From RUG563 sp045589355 (GTDB lineage: Bacteria > Bacillota > Clostridia > Christensenellales > Aristaeellaceae): 62,250 nucleotides of DNA. Positions within the stretch are counted from its first letter, which is position 1. Every line of letters starts with the position of its first letter. Under the pieces are notes generated by a model. The model did not search any database. It was not told the origin of the DNA and saw nothing but the letters and a program-made list of their open reading frames with translations. A program made the position numbers and the translations under genes. The stretch spans positions 1-62,250 of the forward strand of contig JAZNOW010000015.1 in assembly GCA_045589355.1 (NCBI GenBank), in the 5' to 3' direction. Positions 14,477 through 23,082 of the stretch are shown here, piece after piece.

Positions 14477-17107
14477 ATGATGAAATTGAAGCGTTCAATG
14501 GCGCTTGTGTGTGTACTTGTGTTATTATTCAGCATTCTTCCTCAGGCGCTGGCCGATGCCTATACGGGTACCATCAACAAGGATAAGGTGTTTTTCCGAA
14601 CCGAACCCCGTACAGGCAGCGGTTATCATACGCTGCTCAACAGCGGCGATCAGGTGATGATCAACGGCACCAGCGGAGATTTTTACAGTGTTTCCGTAAA
14701 CGGTCTGGACGGCTATGTGATGAAGCAGTTTGTAACTGCTGCGGGCGGCCAGCACTCCCTGGGCTTTGCCTATCGGGATGTTTCCCGCATCAAGGGCATG
14801 GAAGGCATCGTCACCATGGCGGATATTCCGGTGCCTGCTCCCATGCGTCGGGGCGACAACGGCGAAGATGTACGTCATTTGCAGCAGGCTTTGACGTTGA
14901 TCGGTTTTTATAACACCACCATTGACGGGGATTACGGCTACAACACCCAGCTTGCCGTGCAGAAGTTCCAGCAGGCGGTGAACCTGACGGACGACGGTGT
15001 GGCAGGGGAGGCCACCATCCGGGCGCTGTTTGATACAGATGCTGCCCCTACCGTTTCCAAGGCTACTGCGAAGCCGGCTGCCGACAATACGATCAGCAAC
15101 ATTCCGGTGCCCTCTCCCTGCCGCCTGGGCGACAATGGCGACAATGTTCGCTATCTCCAGCAGGCGCTGAAGCAAAAGGGCTTCTATAACAGCACCATCG
15201 ACGGTGATTTCGGCAACAACACCGAACTGGCCGTGAAAGCTTTCCAAAAGAGCAAGGGTCTCAGCCAGGACGGCGTGGCCGGTGCGGCTACCATCCGGGC
15301 GCTGTTTGGCAAAAATCCCCCTGCCGCCACCACGGCCCCTGCTGTGGTTGTGACGAAGAAACCCACCGCGGCTCCTGCCGCCAATAAGGGCATGGCGGGC
15401 ATTGACAGCATCAGCGATATCAAAGTGCCCGGCACCAGCCGCAAGGGCGACAGCGGCGAAGACGTGATCGCCCTGCAGCAGGCGCTGACCCTGAAAGGCT
15501 TCTATAACACCACCATCGACGGCGATTACGGCTACAACACCGAATTGGCCGTGAAAAAGTTCCAAAAGAGCAAGGGCCTCAGCCAGGACGGCGTGGCCGG
15601 CGCGGCTACCATCCGGGCGCTGTTTGGCAAAAATCCCCCTGCCGCCACCACGGCCCCTGCTGTGGTTGTAACGAAGAAACCCACCGCGGCTCCTGCCGCC
15701 AACAAGGGCATGGCGGGCATTGACAGCATCAGCGATATCAAGGTGCCCGGTACCAGCCGCAAGGGCGACAGCGGCGAAGACGTGATCGCTCTGCAGCAGG
15801 CGCTGACCCTGAAGGGCTTTTACAACACCACCATTGACGGCGATTATGGTTACAACACCGAATTGGCTGTGAAGAAATTCCAAAAGAGCAAGGGCCTCAG
15901 CCAGGACGGCGTGGCCGGCGCCGGTACCATCCGCGCGCTCTTTGGCAAGAACCCTTCTTCTGTCACTACGGCAGCCCCTTCCGTTACCGTAACGGCCAAG
16001 CCTACCGCGGCCCCCAAAGCCAACGGCCGCAAGGGGATGGAAGGCATTGACAGCATCAGCGACATCAAGGTGCCTGCCACCAGCCGCAAAGGCGACAGCG
16101 GTGAAGACGTGATCGCCCTGCAGCAGGCGCTGACCCTGAAAGGCTTCTATAACACCACCATTGACGGCGATTACGGCTACAACACCGAAGTGGCCGTGAA
16201 GAAGTTCCAGAAATCCCAGGGCCTTAGCCAGGACGGCGTGGCCGGTGCGGCCACCATCCGGCTGCTCTTTGGCAAGAGCGCTTCCAGCGTGACCACGGCG
16301 GCCCCCAAGGCGACGGCCACCCCCAAGGCGGCCAAATCAACCGCTACGCCCAAGCCTTCCAAGAAAGGCATGGAGGGCATTGACAGCATCGGTGATATTG
16401 AAGTGCCCACCGTCAGCAAACCCGGCGATAAGGGCGAAAACGTAAAGGCCCTGCAGCAGGCGCTGACCCTGAAAGGCTTCTATAACTCCACCATCGACAG
16501 CAGCTACGGCAACAATACCGTCAATGCTGTGAAGAAATTCCAAAAGAGCAAGGGCCTCAGCCAGGACGGCGTGGCCGGCGCCGGTACCATCCGGGCCCTC
16601 TTTGGCAAGAGCCCCAAGGCCACCGCTACGCCCAAGCCTACCGCCACCCCCAAGCCTACCGCAAAGCCCACTGTGAAACCCACCGCCACGCCCAAGACCT
16701 ACAAGACGGAACGGCTGGACTGGTTCAACGGCGGCGCCAACAAGATTCCCCGGGGGGCTACCTTCCAGGTGAAGGACGTGGCCACCGGCAAGGTGTTCAC
16801 GGTGAAACGCTGGGCAGGCGCCAATCACATTGATGCCGAACCCAAAACAGCCTCCGATACCGCCATTATGAAGTCCGTATACGGCGGCAGCTGGAGCTGG
16901 GCCAGAAGGGCTGTGCTGGTGAAGTACAACGGCCATGTGTATGCCGGTTCCATGAACGGCATGCCCCATGGCACGTCCACCATCAGCGGCAATAACTTTG
17001 CCGGCCACTTCTGCATCCACTTCTACAAGAGCAAAACCCACGGCACCAAGCGCGTGGACCCGGATCATCAGAAGGCAGAAGCCCGGGCGATGCGGGCTAC
17101 ATGGTAA
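14477..17107 (+). CDS. Secreted protein: SH3-like domain, six peptidoglycan-binding repeats, H...C C-terminal domain
   Basis: An 876-residue exported protein. Signal peptide with cleavage after LPQALA; SH3-like domain (about 28-90; VFFRTEPRTGSGYHTLL); then six PG_binding_1 repeats of about 65 residues (LQQALTLKGFYNTTIDGDYG, DGVAGAATIRALFG), each separated by Thr/Pro/Ala/Lys-rich wall-spanning linkers. The C-terminal about 140 residues hold PHGTSTISGNNFAGHFCIHF, whose His-Gly-Thr and Cys 15 residues later recall the catalytic arrangement of L,D-transpeptidases, though the classic SHGC motif is missing. Repeats 3 and 4 are nearly identical at DNA level (318-bp period). Expected to bind and perhaps modify peptidoglycan. 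Confidence 0.88.
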   Translation: MMKLKRSMALVCVLVLLFSILPQALADAYTGTINKDKVFFRTEPRTGSGYHTLLNSGDQVMINGTSGDFYSVSVNGLDGYVMKQFVTAAGGQHSLGFAYRDVSRIKGMEGIVTMADIPVPAPMRRGDNGEDVRHLQQALTLIGFYNTTIDGDYGYNTQLAVQKFQQAVNLTDDGVAGEATIRALFDTDAAPTVSKATAKPAADNTISNIPVPSPCRLGDNGDNVRYLQQALKQKGFYNSTIDGDFGNNTELAVKAFQKSKGLSQDGVAGAATIRALFGKNPPAATTAPAVVVTKKPTAAPAANKGMAGIDSISDIKVPGTSRKGDSGEDVIALQQALTLKGFYNTTIDGDYGYNTELAVKKFQKSKGLSQDGVAGAATIRALFGKNPPAATTAPAVVVTKKPTAAPAANKGMAGIDSISDIKVPGTSRKGDSGEDVIALQQALTLKGFYNTTIDGDYGYNTELAVKKFQKSKGLSQDGVAGAGTIRALFGKNPSSVTTAAPSVTVTAKPTAAPKANGRKGMEGIDSISDIKVPATSRKGDSGEDVIALQQALTLKGFYNTTIDGDYGYNTEVAVKKFQKSQGLSQDGVAGAATIRLLFGKSASSVTTAAPKATATPKAAKSTATPKPSKKGMEGIDSIGDIEVPTVSKPGDKGENVKALQQALTLKGFYNSTIDSSYGNNTVNAVKKFQKSKGLSQDGVAGAGTIRALFGKSPKATATPKPTATPKPTAKPTVKPTATPKTYKTERLDWFNGGANKIPRGATFQVKDVATGKVFTVKRWAGANHIDAEPKTASDTAIMKSVYGGSWSWARRAVLVKYNGHVYAGSMNGMPHGTSTISGNNFAGHFCIHFYKSKTHGTKRVDPDHQKAEARAMRATW
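15361..15996 (+). repeat. Near-identical 318-bp tandem repeat inside the peptidoglycan-binding gene
   Basis: Two consecutive 106-codon units (linker plus PG-binding domain), differing by only a few synonymous bases over most of their length, with more diverged copies on both sides. Points to recent unit duplication and likely length variation between strains. Confidence 0.85.
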
Positions 17108-17114
17108 AACAAGA

Positions 17115-17147
17115 CAAGGCATGAGCAAGTTGCTCATGCCTTTTTTG
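17115..17147 (+). terminator. Terminator after the peptidoglycan-binding protein gene
   Basis: Stem GGCATGAGCA / TGCTCATGCC with six T residues. Confidence 0.9.
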
Positions 17148-17169
17148 TACCGGTCGGGAGTGTGTGGCG

Positions 17170-17590
17170 TTGTCCCTGGCCTCAACTGCGGTCAGGGTAG
17201 TACCCTGGACCCAATTGCGGAAGTGGTTGGCGGGAAGAACAAGCAGTTTCCCGCTGGAGCTTGGGAATTGCCTGCAACACGCAAAAACCCGTATGCAAAA
17301 GAAGGTTGCAATATTGCACGCCGGGTGCGGCCCCGCCACACCACGGGCTGGGCGGCGAAGCGCCGCCGTCCGGTTGCTTTGGCTTCCGGAGAAAATGCAA
17401 AATAGAAGCGGTGAGAGAATACATTCTCTCAGCCGCTCTTTTTTCGTTTTCCTTGCGCTGTGGGTACATATCTGATCGTCTCTTCAAGCGAAACACGGGC
17501 ATTGCTTGTTTATGCACACAACCATATTGCGGATTGGGTGCAGGGGCAATGCCCCTGCCGCGGAGGTACAGGGGGCGAGGAGCCCCCTGC
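17170..17590. repeat. Structured intergenic element, copy A
   Basis: No gene in this 500-base gap; it holds one copy of the dispersed element. The left end has a CAGGG / CCCTG hairpin next to GGACCCAATTGCGG. The core begins CCACGGGCTGGGCGGC, with GGCGGC / GCCGCC, an imperfect CCGG hairpin, and the stem AGCGGTGAGAGAAT / ATTCTCTCAGCCGCT flanked by a T-run. The right end is TGCAGGGGCAATGCCCCTGC then the CAGGGGGC..GCCCCCTG hairpin. It lies between convergent genes. Confidence 0.85.
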
Positions 17591-17612
17591 ATGATCCCCG
17601 TCGCCTGCTGCG

Positions 17613-18827
17613 TTAACCATTGCCCAGGTTGGCATGTTCAACGCTCAGGTTGACATACAGCGGTTTTTCTCCTTCCTGTTCATCCGGGATTTGCTGGAAT
17701 TGCACCCGGTAACCGTCGGAGAGGAAGGCGGGATCGGTGGTGAAAACAAAATCCCATTGCTGCACGTTCTTGGTTTGTGCATCGGTATAGGCGTGGTACA
17801 CAAGGCCCACCTGATAATCCCCCAGCAGTGCCAGCGCATCCGGGCCGTAGTGGTCGGCAATGGCCTGCTCGGCATAGGCAAGGGCAAGGGCGTACTGGGC
17901 TTTATCCGGCACGGCATGGGGATAGCCGTACACGTCCAGCCGCACACTGTGGGGCCAGAAGAACATCACTTTACCGTGCTTCTCGATGGCAGCTGCTTCC
18001 TTGGGGTAGAGCGGCGCCGGTTCTGCATCCGGTGCAGGGGAGAGGGGAGGTGATTTGCGCAGGTCCAGCAGGGTGCCGTCCCGGGAAAAAACTACGTCAT
18101 ACCCTTCTTTGTCCGGATGGGTGCTGAGGAAGGAAATATACCACTCCGCCATTTCCGGGGGGAAGGAATCCGTTTCCTGGTGCCAGACCAGGTTGAACAC
18201 TTCGTGGATTTCCCAATCCGCGTTGGCCTGCACGGGCACCTCCTCCCCATACTTTTCTTTTACGGCCCCGGCGGCGAAAGCCAGGGCTTCTTCCCGGGTC
18301 ATGTCTCCTTCCTGGGGCAGGAGCCAGATGTTCATATCCCAGGCGCCGATATCCACCATCCTGTCCCCGTACCAGTGTTTTTGTTCAATGGTCCAGTTCC
18401 CTTTCTTGCCAAAGGCAGCAAGGCAGATTTCGTCGATGGTGTCCCTTTCCCAATAGCCGCGGCCGGCATGGAAAGCCTGCATCAGGGTGGAATTTTCGTC
18501 CAGAGGGATGCCGTTTTCGCTGAGGGTGCGCAGCAGCTGGGCCAATTGTTCATGGGTGTAGTTTTCCTGCTGGTTTGTTTGTGCCATGGGCACCGCCATC
18601 TGTTCCACCACCTGGGCGCCCGTCATCAGTTCCAGGGCTACGGCGGTCAGGGTGAGCAGCATCAGCACCAGGGCCAATACCAGCCCTGCGGTCAGTTTTC
18701 GTTTCACTTTACGTCCTCCGATTGCGTTGAGATACATTTGTTCGCGCTGCAGGGAGGAGGTGTGCAGGGAAGCCAGCTCCCGGTTGATGGTTTGCCGGAA
18801 AAGAGTTTTCATAGGATCGGCCTTCAT
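17613..18827 (-). CDS. Putative membrane anti-sigma factor, partner of the ECF sigma factor
   Basis: A 404-residue protein with a short cytoplasmic N-terminus (about 1-42), one transmembrane helix (AGLVLALVLMLLTLTAVALEL) and a large extracytoplasmic region. Its ATG overlaps the stop of the sigma factor gene by 4 nt, the usual arrangement for an ECF sigma and its membrane anti-sigma. I recognise no zinc-binding HxxxCxxC motif in the N-terminus and no named domain outside, so the signal sensed is unknown. The role is inferred from position and topology. Confidence 0.7.
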   Translation of the reverse strand: MKADPMKTLFRQTINRELASLHTSSLQREQMYLNAIGGRKVKRKLTAGLVLALVLMLLTLTAVALELMTGAQVVEQMAVPMAQTNQQENYTHEQLAQLLRTLSENGIPLDENSTLMQAFHAGRGYWERDTIDEICLAAFGKKGNWTIEQKHWYGDRMVDIGAWDMNIWLLPQEGDMTREEALAFAAGAVKEKYGEEVPVQANADWEIHEVFNLVWHQETDSFPPEMAEWYISFLSTHPDKEGYDVVFSRDGTLLDLRKSPPLSPAPDAEPAPLYPKEAAAIEKHGKVMFFWPHSVRLDVYGYPHAVPDKAQYALALAYAEQAIADHYGPDALALLGDYQVGLVYHAYTDAQTKNVQQWDFVFTTDPAFLSDGYRVQFQQIPDEQEGEKPLYVNLSVEHANLGNG

Positions 18828-19345
18828 TCTCCTTCACCTCCTGTCAGCGATTGTTTCAGCAGGGCCTGTGCATTTTTCAGCCGCCGCATGACGGCGGAAG
18901 GGGAGATGCCCAGTGCCTGGGCGGTTTCCCGTTGCGTAAGCCCATGGTAATAATAAAGCAGAATGACCTGCTTGTATTTGTCCGGCAGGCCCATCACCGT
19001 GATGGAGAGCGTGGGGTCGGCCGCATTTGTTTGCACAAGGTGGGCAGGCAAGTCCTCCAGCGTTTTGTGCCTGTCCATGTGGCGGAACCAGGCGGTGCGC
19101 CGGTAATCCTTGCAGGTATTGATGGCGATGCGCATCAGCCATGCCTTTTCGTTCTGAATGTGTTTGCGTTCATATTCGCCCATATACCGCCACGCCTTGA
19201 TCCAGGTATCCTGAAGGGCGTCTTCGGCCTGGGCCTGATCGGACAGATACATAAAGCAGGTGCGCAGGATGGCATCCGAATAAAGCGCCACCCACTGGCT
19301 TAATTTTTCTTCTCTGGTCATGCCGGGTACCGCAGCATGTTCCAT
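18824..19345 (-). CDS. ECF-type RNA polymerase sigma factor
   Basis: A 173-residue sigma-70 family protein: region 2 (about 12-85; YLSDQAQAEDALQDTWIKAWR) and region 4 (about 115-165; LPDKYKQVILLYYYHGLTQRETAQALGISPSAVMRRL) with a clear helix-turn-helix. It redirects RNA polymerase, typically to envelope-stress genes. Start set at the ATG with an excellent GGAGGTGATC; upstream in-frame codons belong to the leader. A perfect short palindrome GGAGAA-A-TTCTCC lies about 40 bp upstream. The downstream overlapping gene is probably its membrane anti-sigma factor. Confidence 0.92.
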   Translation of the reverse strand: MEHAAVPGMTREEKLSQWVALYSDAILRTCFMYLSDQAQAEDALQDTWIKAWRYMGEYERKHIQNEKAWLMRIAINTCKDYRRTAWFRHMDRHKTLEDLPAHLVQTNAADPTLSITVMGLPDKYKQVILLYYYHGLTQRETAQALGISPSAVMRRLKNAQALLKQSLTGGEGE

Positions 19346-19384
19346 GTTCCGATCACCTCCTTCGCTATATAAGACGATGCAAAG

Positions 19385-19397
19385 GGGAGAAATTCTC
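19385..19397. promoter_or_regulatory. 13-bp palindrome upstream of the ECF sigma gene
   Basis: GGAGAA A TTCTCC, a perfect dyad in the putative promoter region. Which protein would bind is unknown. Confidence 0.35.
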
Positions 19398-19489
19398 CGG
19401 TGAGTGAAGAAAAAAGTGGGAAAAACATGAAATTTTCCGATTGACGCAAGGATTACGTATTGGACGGGGTACTGTCTCTGCGGGCCGGG

Positions 19490-19683
19490 CGAAAAAAGCC
19501 GGAGGAGAAAGCTGGCTTTCTCTCCCGGCATTTTTCTGTATTTTCATGTTGCCCGTGGTATACTTTGATCGTTTTCCCAGGTTTCACGCGGAAACGGTTT
19601 GATTTTGTACACAACCACTTCGCGGATTGGGTGCAGGGGTGATACCCCTGCCGTGGGGGTACAGGGGGCGAGAAGCCCCCTGC
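19490..19683. repeat. Structured intergenic element, copy B (half-length)
   Basis: The 355-base gap between the sigma factor and isomerase genes carries this half element. It keeps the main stem GCCGGAGGAGAAAGC / GCTTTCTCTCCCGGC with flanking A and T runs, then GCCCGTGG, then the conserved end GATTGGGTGCAGGGG..CCCCTGCCG and the CAGGGGGC..GCCCCCTGC hairpin. The opposite half, with the two CCACGGGC-proximal hairpins, is missing. It adjoins the 3' end of the isomerase gene. Confidence 0.8.
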
Positions 19684-19700
19684 TTCGTCTGCTCATTATA

Positions 19701-20666
19701 TTACGCCCAGTACATTTCGCCGGGATCTTCGAACATGAGCACTTCCTGCATAAAGCGGATGGCCTTGGAAAGACCTTCTTCGCCGCTCATCAGGCCGTCT
19801 TCGTGCTCGATGGAGATGGGGCCGTCATAGCCCACGGTGCGCAGCGCGCTCATGATATCCTTCCAGGTTTTCAGGTCGTGGCCGTAGCCCACGGTGCGGA
19901 AGACCCAGGAACGGTCCTTCACCTGGGAGAAATGCTTGGTATCCAGCACGCCGTTGGTAGCCACGTTATAGTTGTCCAGGGCGGTATCCTTGGCATGGAA
20001 GAAGTAGATGGCATCGCCCAGGGCGCGGATGGCCCGCACGGGATCAATGCCCTGCCAGAAGAGGTGGCTGGGGTCGAAATTGGCGCCCAGCACCGGGCCC
20101 ACGGCACTGCGGATTTTCAGCATGGTTTCGGGGTTATAAACGCAGAAGCCGGGGTGCATTTCAAAGGCGATCTTTTCAATGCCGTGGTTCTTGGCAAAAG
20201 CGGCGGCCTTTTCCCAGTAGGGGATCAGCACGTCGTTCCACTGGTACTTAAGAATATCCTGGTATTCCGGGGGCCAGGCGCAGGTGACCCAGTTGGGCTG
20301 CAAATCCTGCGGGCTTCCGCCGGGGCAGCCGGAGAAAGTGACCACCCGGTCCACACCCAGCTTTTCGGCAAGTAATACGGCGTTTACAAAATCGTCATGA
20401 TAGCCCTTGGCAATTTCCGGAATGGGATGCACGGCGTTGCCGTGGGTGGAAAGGGCGGAGATGGTGAGGTTGTGCTTTTTGAAGGTGTCCTTGAATTCCT
20501 GCAGCTTTTTATCGTCGGCCAGCAACACGGCGGGATCGCAATGTGCCTTGCCGGGATAGCCGCCGCAGCCCACTTCCACCTGCTGCACGCCCCGGGCAGA
20601 CAGGTATTCCAGCGCCTTATCCAAAGAGCGGTCGCCCAGTGCCACAGCCAGAACAGACAGTTTCAT
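19701..20666 (-). CDS. Sugar phosphate isomerase/epimerase (TIM barrel)
   Basis: A 321-residue AP-endonuclease family 2 / xylose isomerase-like TIM barrel. Conserved metal-site segments are visible: FEMHPGFCVYN, LGANFDPSHLFWQGID, FFHAKD and ISIEHED, which supply Glu, Asp/His, His and Glu ligands. Such enzymes isomerise or epimerise sugars and inositol derivatives; substrate unassigned. GAGGAGG precedes the ATG. It begins 19 nt after mnmM and is probably the last gene of the nitroreductase-rarA operon, ending in structured element B. Confidence 0.88.
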   Translation of the reverse strand: MKLSVLAVALGDRSLDKALEYLSARGVQQVEVGCGGYPGKAHCDPAVLLADDKKLQEFKDTFKKHNLTISALSTHGNAVHPIPEIAKGYHDDFVNAVLLAEKLGVDRVVTFSGCPGGSPQDLQPNWVTCAWPPEYQDILKYQWNDVLIPYWEKAAAFAKNHGIEKIAFEMHPGFCVYNPETMLKIRSAVGPVLGANFDPSHLFWQGIDPVRAIRALGDAIYFFHAKDTALDNYNVATNGVLDTKHFSQVKDRSWVFRTVGYGHDLKTWKDIMSALRTVGYDGPISIEHEDGLMSGEEGLSKAIRFMQEVLMFEDPGEMYWA

Positions 20667-20685
20667 AACAAAATGCCTCCTCTAT

Positions 20686-21252
20686 TTATTGTTTTTGAAT
20701 GATAAAGTTTTCCGGCGCACCCGGGCCGGCGTTCAAGAACCTTTGATGCAATACATTATACTGCTGCGGCGCCAAAGAAGCAAGAAAATTCATCACTTCG
20801 GCCCTCTCCCGGTCGCCCTCCGCATGGCCGGGATAGGCGCACAAAAGCAGCACGCCGTGCTGTTTCAGCAGGGAAAGGGCCTTTTCCAGTGCAAGCCTGG
20901 TGGTTTCCCACAAGGTGGTTACGCTCTTATCCCCGCCGGGCAGCCAGCCCAGATTAAAGACAATGGCGGAAACGTTTATGACGTTTGCTTCGTCCATGTG
21001 CTCGTGGCCCAGGTGGTAGAGGGTGGCGCGGTCCAATACGCCGTGCTCCCGAAGCCTTTCCCGGGTGCTTTCCACCGCCTGCTGCTGCACGTCAAAGGCG
21101 ATCACTTTTCCTTCTTCCCCCACCAGCTGGCACAAGAAAAGGGTGTCGTGGCCGTTGCCCATGGTGGCGTCGATGACGGTATCGCCTTTTTGCACTGCTT
21201 GCGCCAGCACGTCGGCGGAAAGGTAGCGGGCGGAACGCAGCATGTATGCCAT
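20686..21252 (-). CDS. mnmM: MnmM/YtqB-like tRNA methyltransferase
   Basis: A 188-residue class I SAM methyltransferase: motif I VIDATMGNGHDTLFLCQLVG, then VIAFDVQQQAVE, and the family-specific VFNLGWLPGGDKSVTT and CAYPGHAEGDRE. These mark the YtqB group, identified in B. subtilis as MnmM, which makes mnm5(s2)U34 in tRNA from nm5(s2)U. Length matches. GGAGG lies 9 nt upstream of the ATG. It follows the DUF3877-like gene in the same operon. Confidence 0.88.
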   Translation of the reverse strand: MAYMLRSARYLSADVLAQAVQKGDTVIDATMGNGHDTLFLCQLVGEEGKVIAFDVQQQAVESTRERLREHGVLDRATLYHLGHEHMDEANVINVSAIVFNLGWLPGGDKSVTTLWETTRLALEKALSLLKQHGVLLLCAYPGHAEGDRERAEVMNFLASLAPQQYNVLHQRFLNAGPGAPENFIIQKQ

Positions 21253-21267
21253 GGTGAAAAACCTCCG

Positions 21268-21795
21268 TCAGTATCCAAAGTCGAAATAATCGCCGGGCAG
21301 GAAACGGTGATAGCGGATATCGAAGCCGTCATCCTGGAAGCAGTAGTAATAAGCATCGGGGCCTTGCTCAAAGTAGATCAGGGTATCGAATTCGTCGGAT
21401 TGCATGGGCTTTACCACAATTTCCCCATGGGCCCCAAAAAGGGCTTCGATATCCGCCATCCGGCAGCCGGGCCTTACAACCAGCCGCACCAGCTGGCAGA
21501 TGAACGTGTTTTCCGGGGTATGGTCATGCACCCAGCGCACCCCTTCCGCCGGTATGCGCAGGCAGTAGCGGTCCTCTGTTCTGGAATGGAGAACATGGCC
21601 CAGACTGTCCTTGACGGAAGGGCCCAGGCCTTCCAGAAAAGCATCCATTTCGTTGCGTGTCATTTCTCTTTTGAGAATGTGGCAAAGGGAAGACAGGGGA
21701 TAATACAGCCGGATCTCCTTTTCGTCAAAGCCCAGCTTGGCCTGTTCTTCCATGATCTGATCGGTGATATTTTGTGCTAAAAGGGAATAGGGCAT
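21268..21795 (-). CDS. DUF3877-like protein of unknown function
   Basis: A 175-residue soluble protein. The opening NITDQIMEEQAKLGFDEKEIRLYYPLSSLCHIL resembles the DUF3877 family as I recall it (Clostridia, unknown function). The C-terminal part is rich in aromatic residues (DAYYYCFQDDGFDIRYH). Its ATG immediately follows the rarA stop without a gap, implying translational coupling. No catalytic motif seen. Confidence 0.7.
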   Translation of the reverse strand: MPYSLLAQNITDQIMEEQAKLGFDEKEIRLYYPLSSLCHILKREMTRNEMDAFLEGLGPSVKDSLGHVLHSRTEDRYCLRIPAEGVRWVHDHTPENTFICQLVRLVVRPGCRMADIEALFGAHGEIVVKPMQSDEFDTLIYFEQGPDAYYYCFQDDGFDIRYHRFLPGDYFDFGY

Positions 21796-23082
21796 TTATT
21801 TCCTCCGGATCATTTTGGCTTCGTGTCCCTGATCGGACGGGGTGTAGTAGGTAACGTTCAGCGCTTCGTCGGGCAGGTATTGCTGTTGCACCCAATGGCC
21901 GGGGTAATTGTGGGGGTATTTGTATTCGTCCGTGGTTTTTTCGCCCACCCGCTGGCTGCCGACATAGTGGTTATCCCTCAGGTGTGCCGGCACCGGGCCA
22001 AAGCCGCCCTTTTCGGCATCGGCCATGGCGGCATCGATGGCGGCGGAAACGGAGTTGGACTTGGGGCTGGTGCACACGGCCACAATGGCCTGGGCCAGGG
22101 GAAGCCGGGCTTCCGGCATGCCCATCTGTTCCAGTGCCTGCCCGGCAGCCACTGCCTGCAGCATGGCCACGGGATTGGCCAGGCCTACGTCCTCGCTGGC
22201 GTGGGCAATGATGCGGCGGGACAGCATCCGGGGGTCGGCCCCGGCATAGAGAAGCCTGGAAAACCAGAGCAGCGCCGCATCGCAATCGCCGCCCCGCATG
22301 GACTTGCAAAAGGCGGACAGCATGTCGTAAAACAAAGTGTCGTCGCAGCGAAGCTGGGGCTTTTGAATGCTTTCTTCGGCGATGGCAAGGTCAATATGGA
22401 TGGCGCCGTTTTTCTGGGGCGTGGTGAGCACGGCAAGCTCCAATGCGTTCAGCGCCGTGCGCACGTCGCCGCCGGCAATGCGGGAAAGGTGATGCAGCGC
22501 GTCGTCATCCAGCTGCACCTGCATGTGGCCCAGGCCTCGTTCCTTATCGGCAAGGGCATGGAGCATGGCCTTTTCCACGTCGCTCTGGGTAAGCGGCTCA
22601 AAGCAAAATACCCGGCATCGGCTGACGATGGCGGGGGTCATGGAGATCATGGGGTTTTCGGTGGTGGAGCCGATGAAGCGGATCAGCCCGTTTTCCATGG
22701 CCGGCAGGATGGAGTCTGACTGGGCCTTGCTCCAGCGGTGACATTCGTCCAGCAGAAGATAGGTGGGCTGGCCGAACATGGCACGCCGGTCGGCCGCTTG
22801 TTTCAATTCGTCCCGCACGTCGCTTACGCCGCTGGTGACGGCGTTCATTTTGATGAAGGCGGCATTGGTCTTGGCGGCAATGATGCCGGCAAGAGTGGTT
22901 TTGCCGCAGCCGGGCGGGCCGTAAAAAATGCAGCTGGTAAGCCTGTCCGCTTCAATTGCCCGGCGCAAAAGTTTGCCCGGGCCCACAATGTGCTGCTGGC
23001 CGTAAAACTCATCCAGCGTCCGGGGACGCATCCGGTCTGCCAGCGGCGCGTTTTTCTGTTCGTTCTGTGTGAATAGTGTCAT
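21796..23082 (-). CDS. rarA: Replication-associated recombination protein A (AAA+ ATPase)
   Basis: A 428-residue RarA/MgsA/WRNIP1 homologue, a clamp-loader-like AAA+ ATPase acting at stalled forks. Signature MRPRTLDEFYGQQHIVGPGK, Walker A GPPGCGKTTLA, Walker B LLLDECHRW, sensor 1 GSTTENP, and a C-terminal tetramerisation region ending in KYPHNYPGHWVQQQYLP, characteristic of this family. Full length. Its start overlaps the nitroreductase stop by 4 nt. Confidence 0.96.
   Translation of the reverse strand: MTLFTQNEQKNAPLADRMRPRTLDEFYGQQHIVGPGKLLRRAIEADRLTSCIFYGPPGCGKTTLAGIIAAKTNAAFIKMNAVTSGVSDVRDELKQAADRRAMFGQPTYLLLDECHRWSKAQSDSILPAMENGLIRFIGSTTENPMISMTPAIVSRCRVFCFEPLTQSDVEKAMLHALADKERGLGHMQVQLDDDALHHLSRIAGGDVRTALNALELAVLTTPQKNGAIHIDLAIAEESIQKPQLRCDDTLFYDMLSAFCKSMRGGDCDAALLWFSRLLYAGADPRMLSRRIIAHASEDVGLANPVAMLQAVAAGQALEQMGMPEARLPLAQAIVAVCTSPKSNSVSAAIDAAMADAEKGGFGPVPAHLRDNHYVGSQRVGEKTTDEYKYPHNYPGHWVQQQYLPDEALNVTYYTPSDQGHEAKMIRRK

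Noticed and set aside
15361..16620. Regularly spaced repeats reminiscent of a CRISPR array
   Set aside because: The period is about 318 bp, the repeats are in frame and encode peptidoglycan-binding domains; no cas genes are present.
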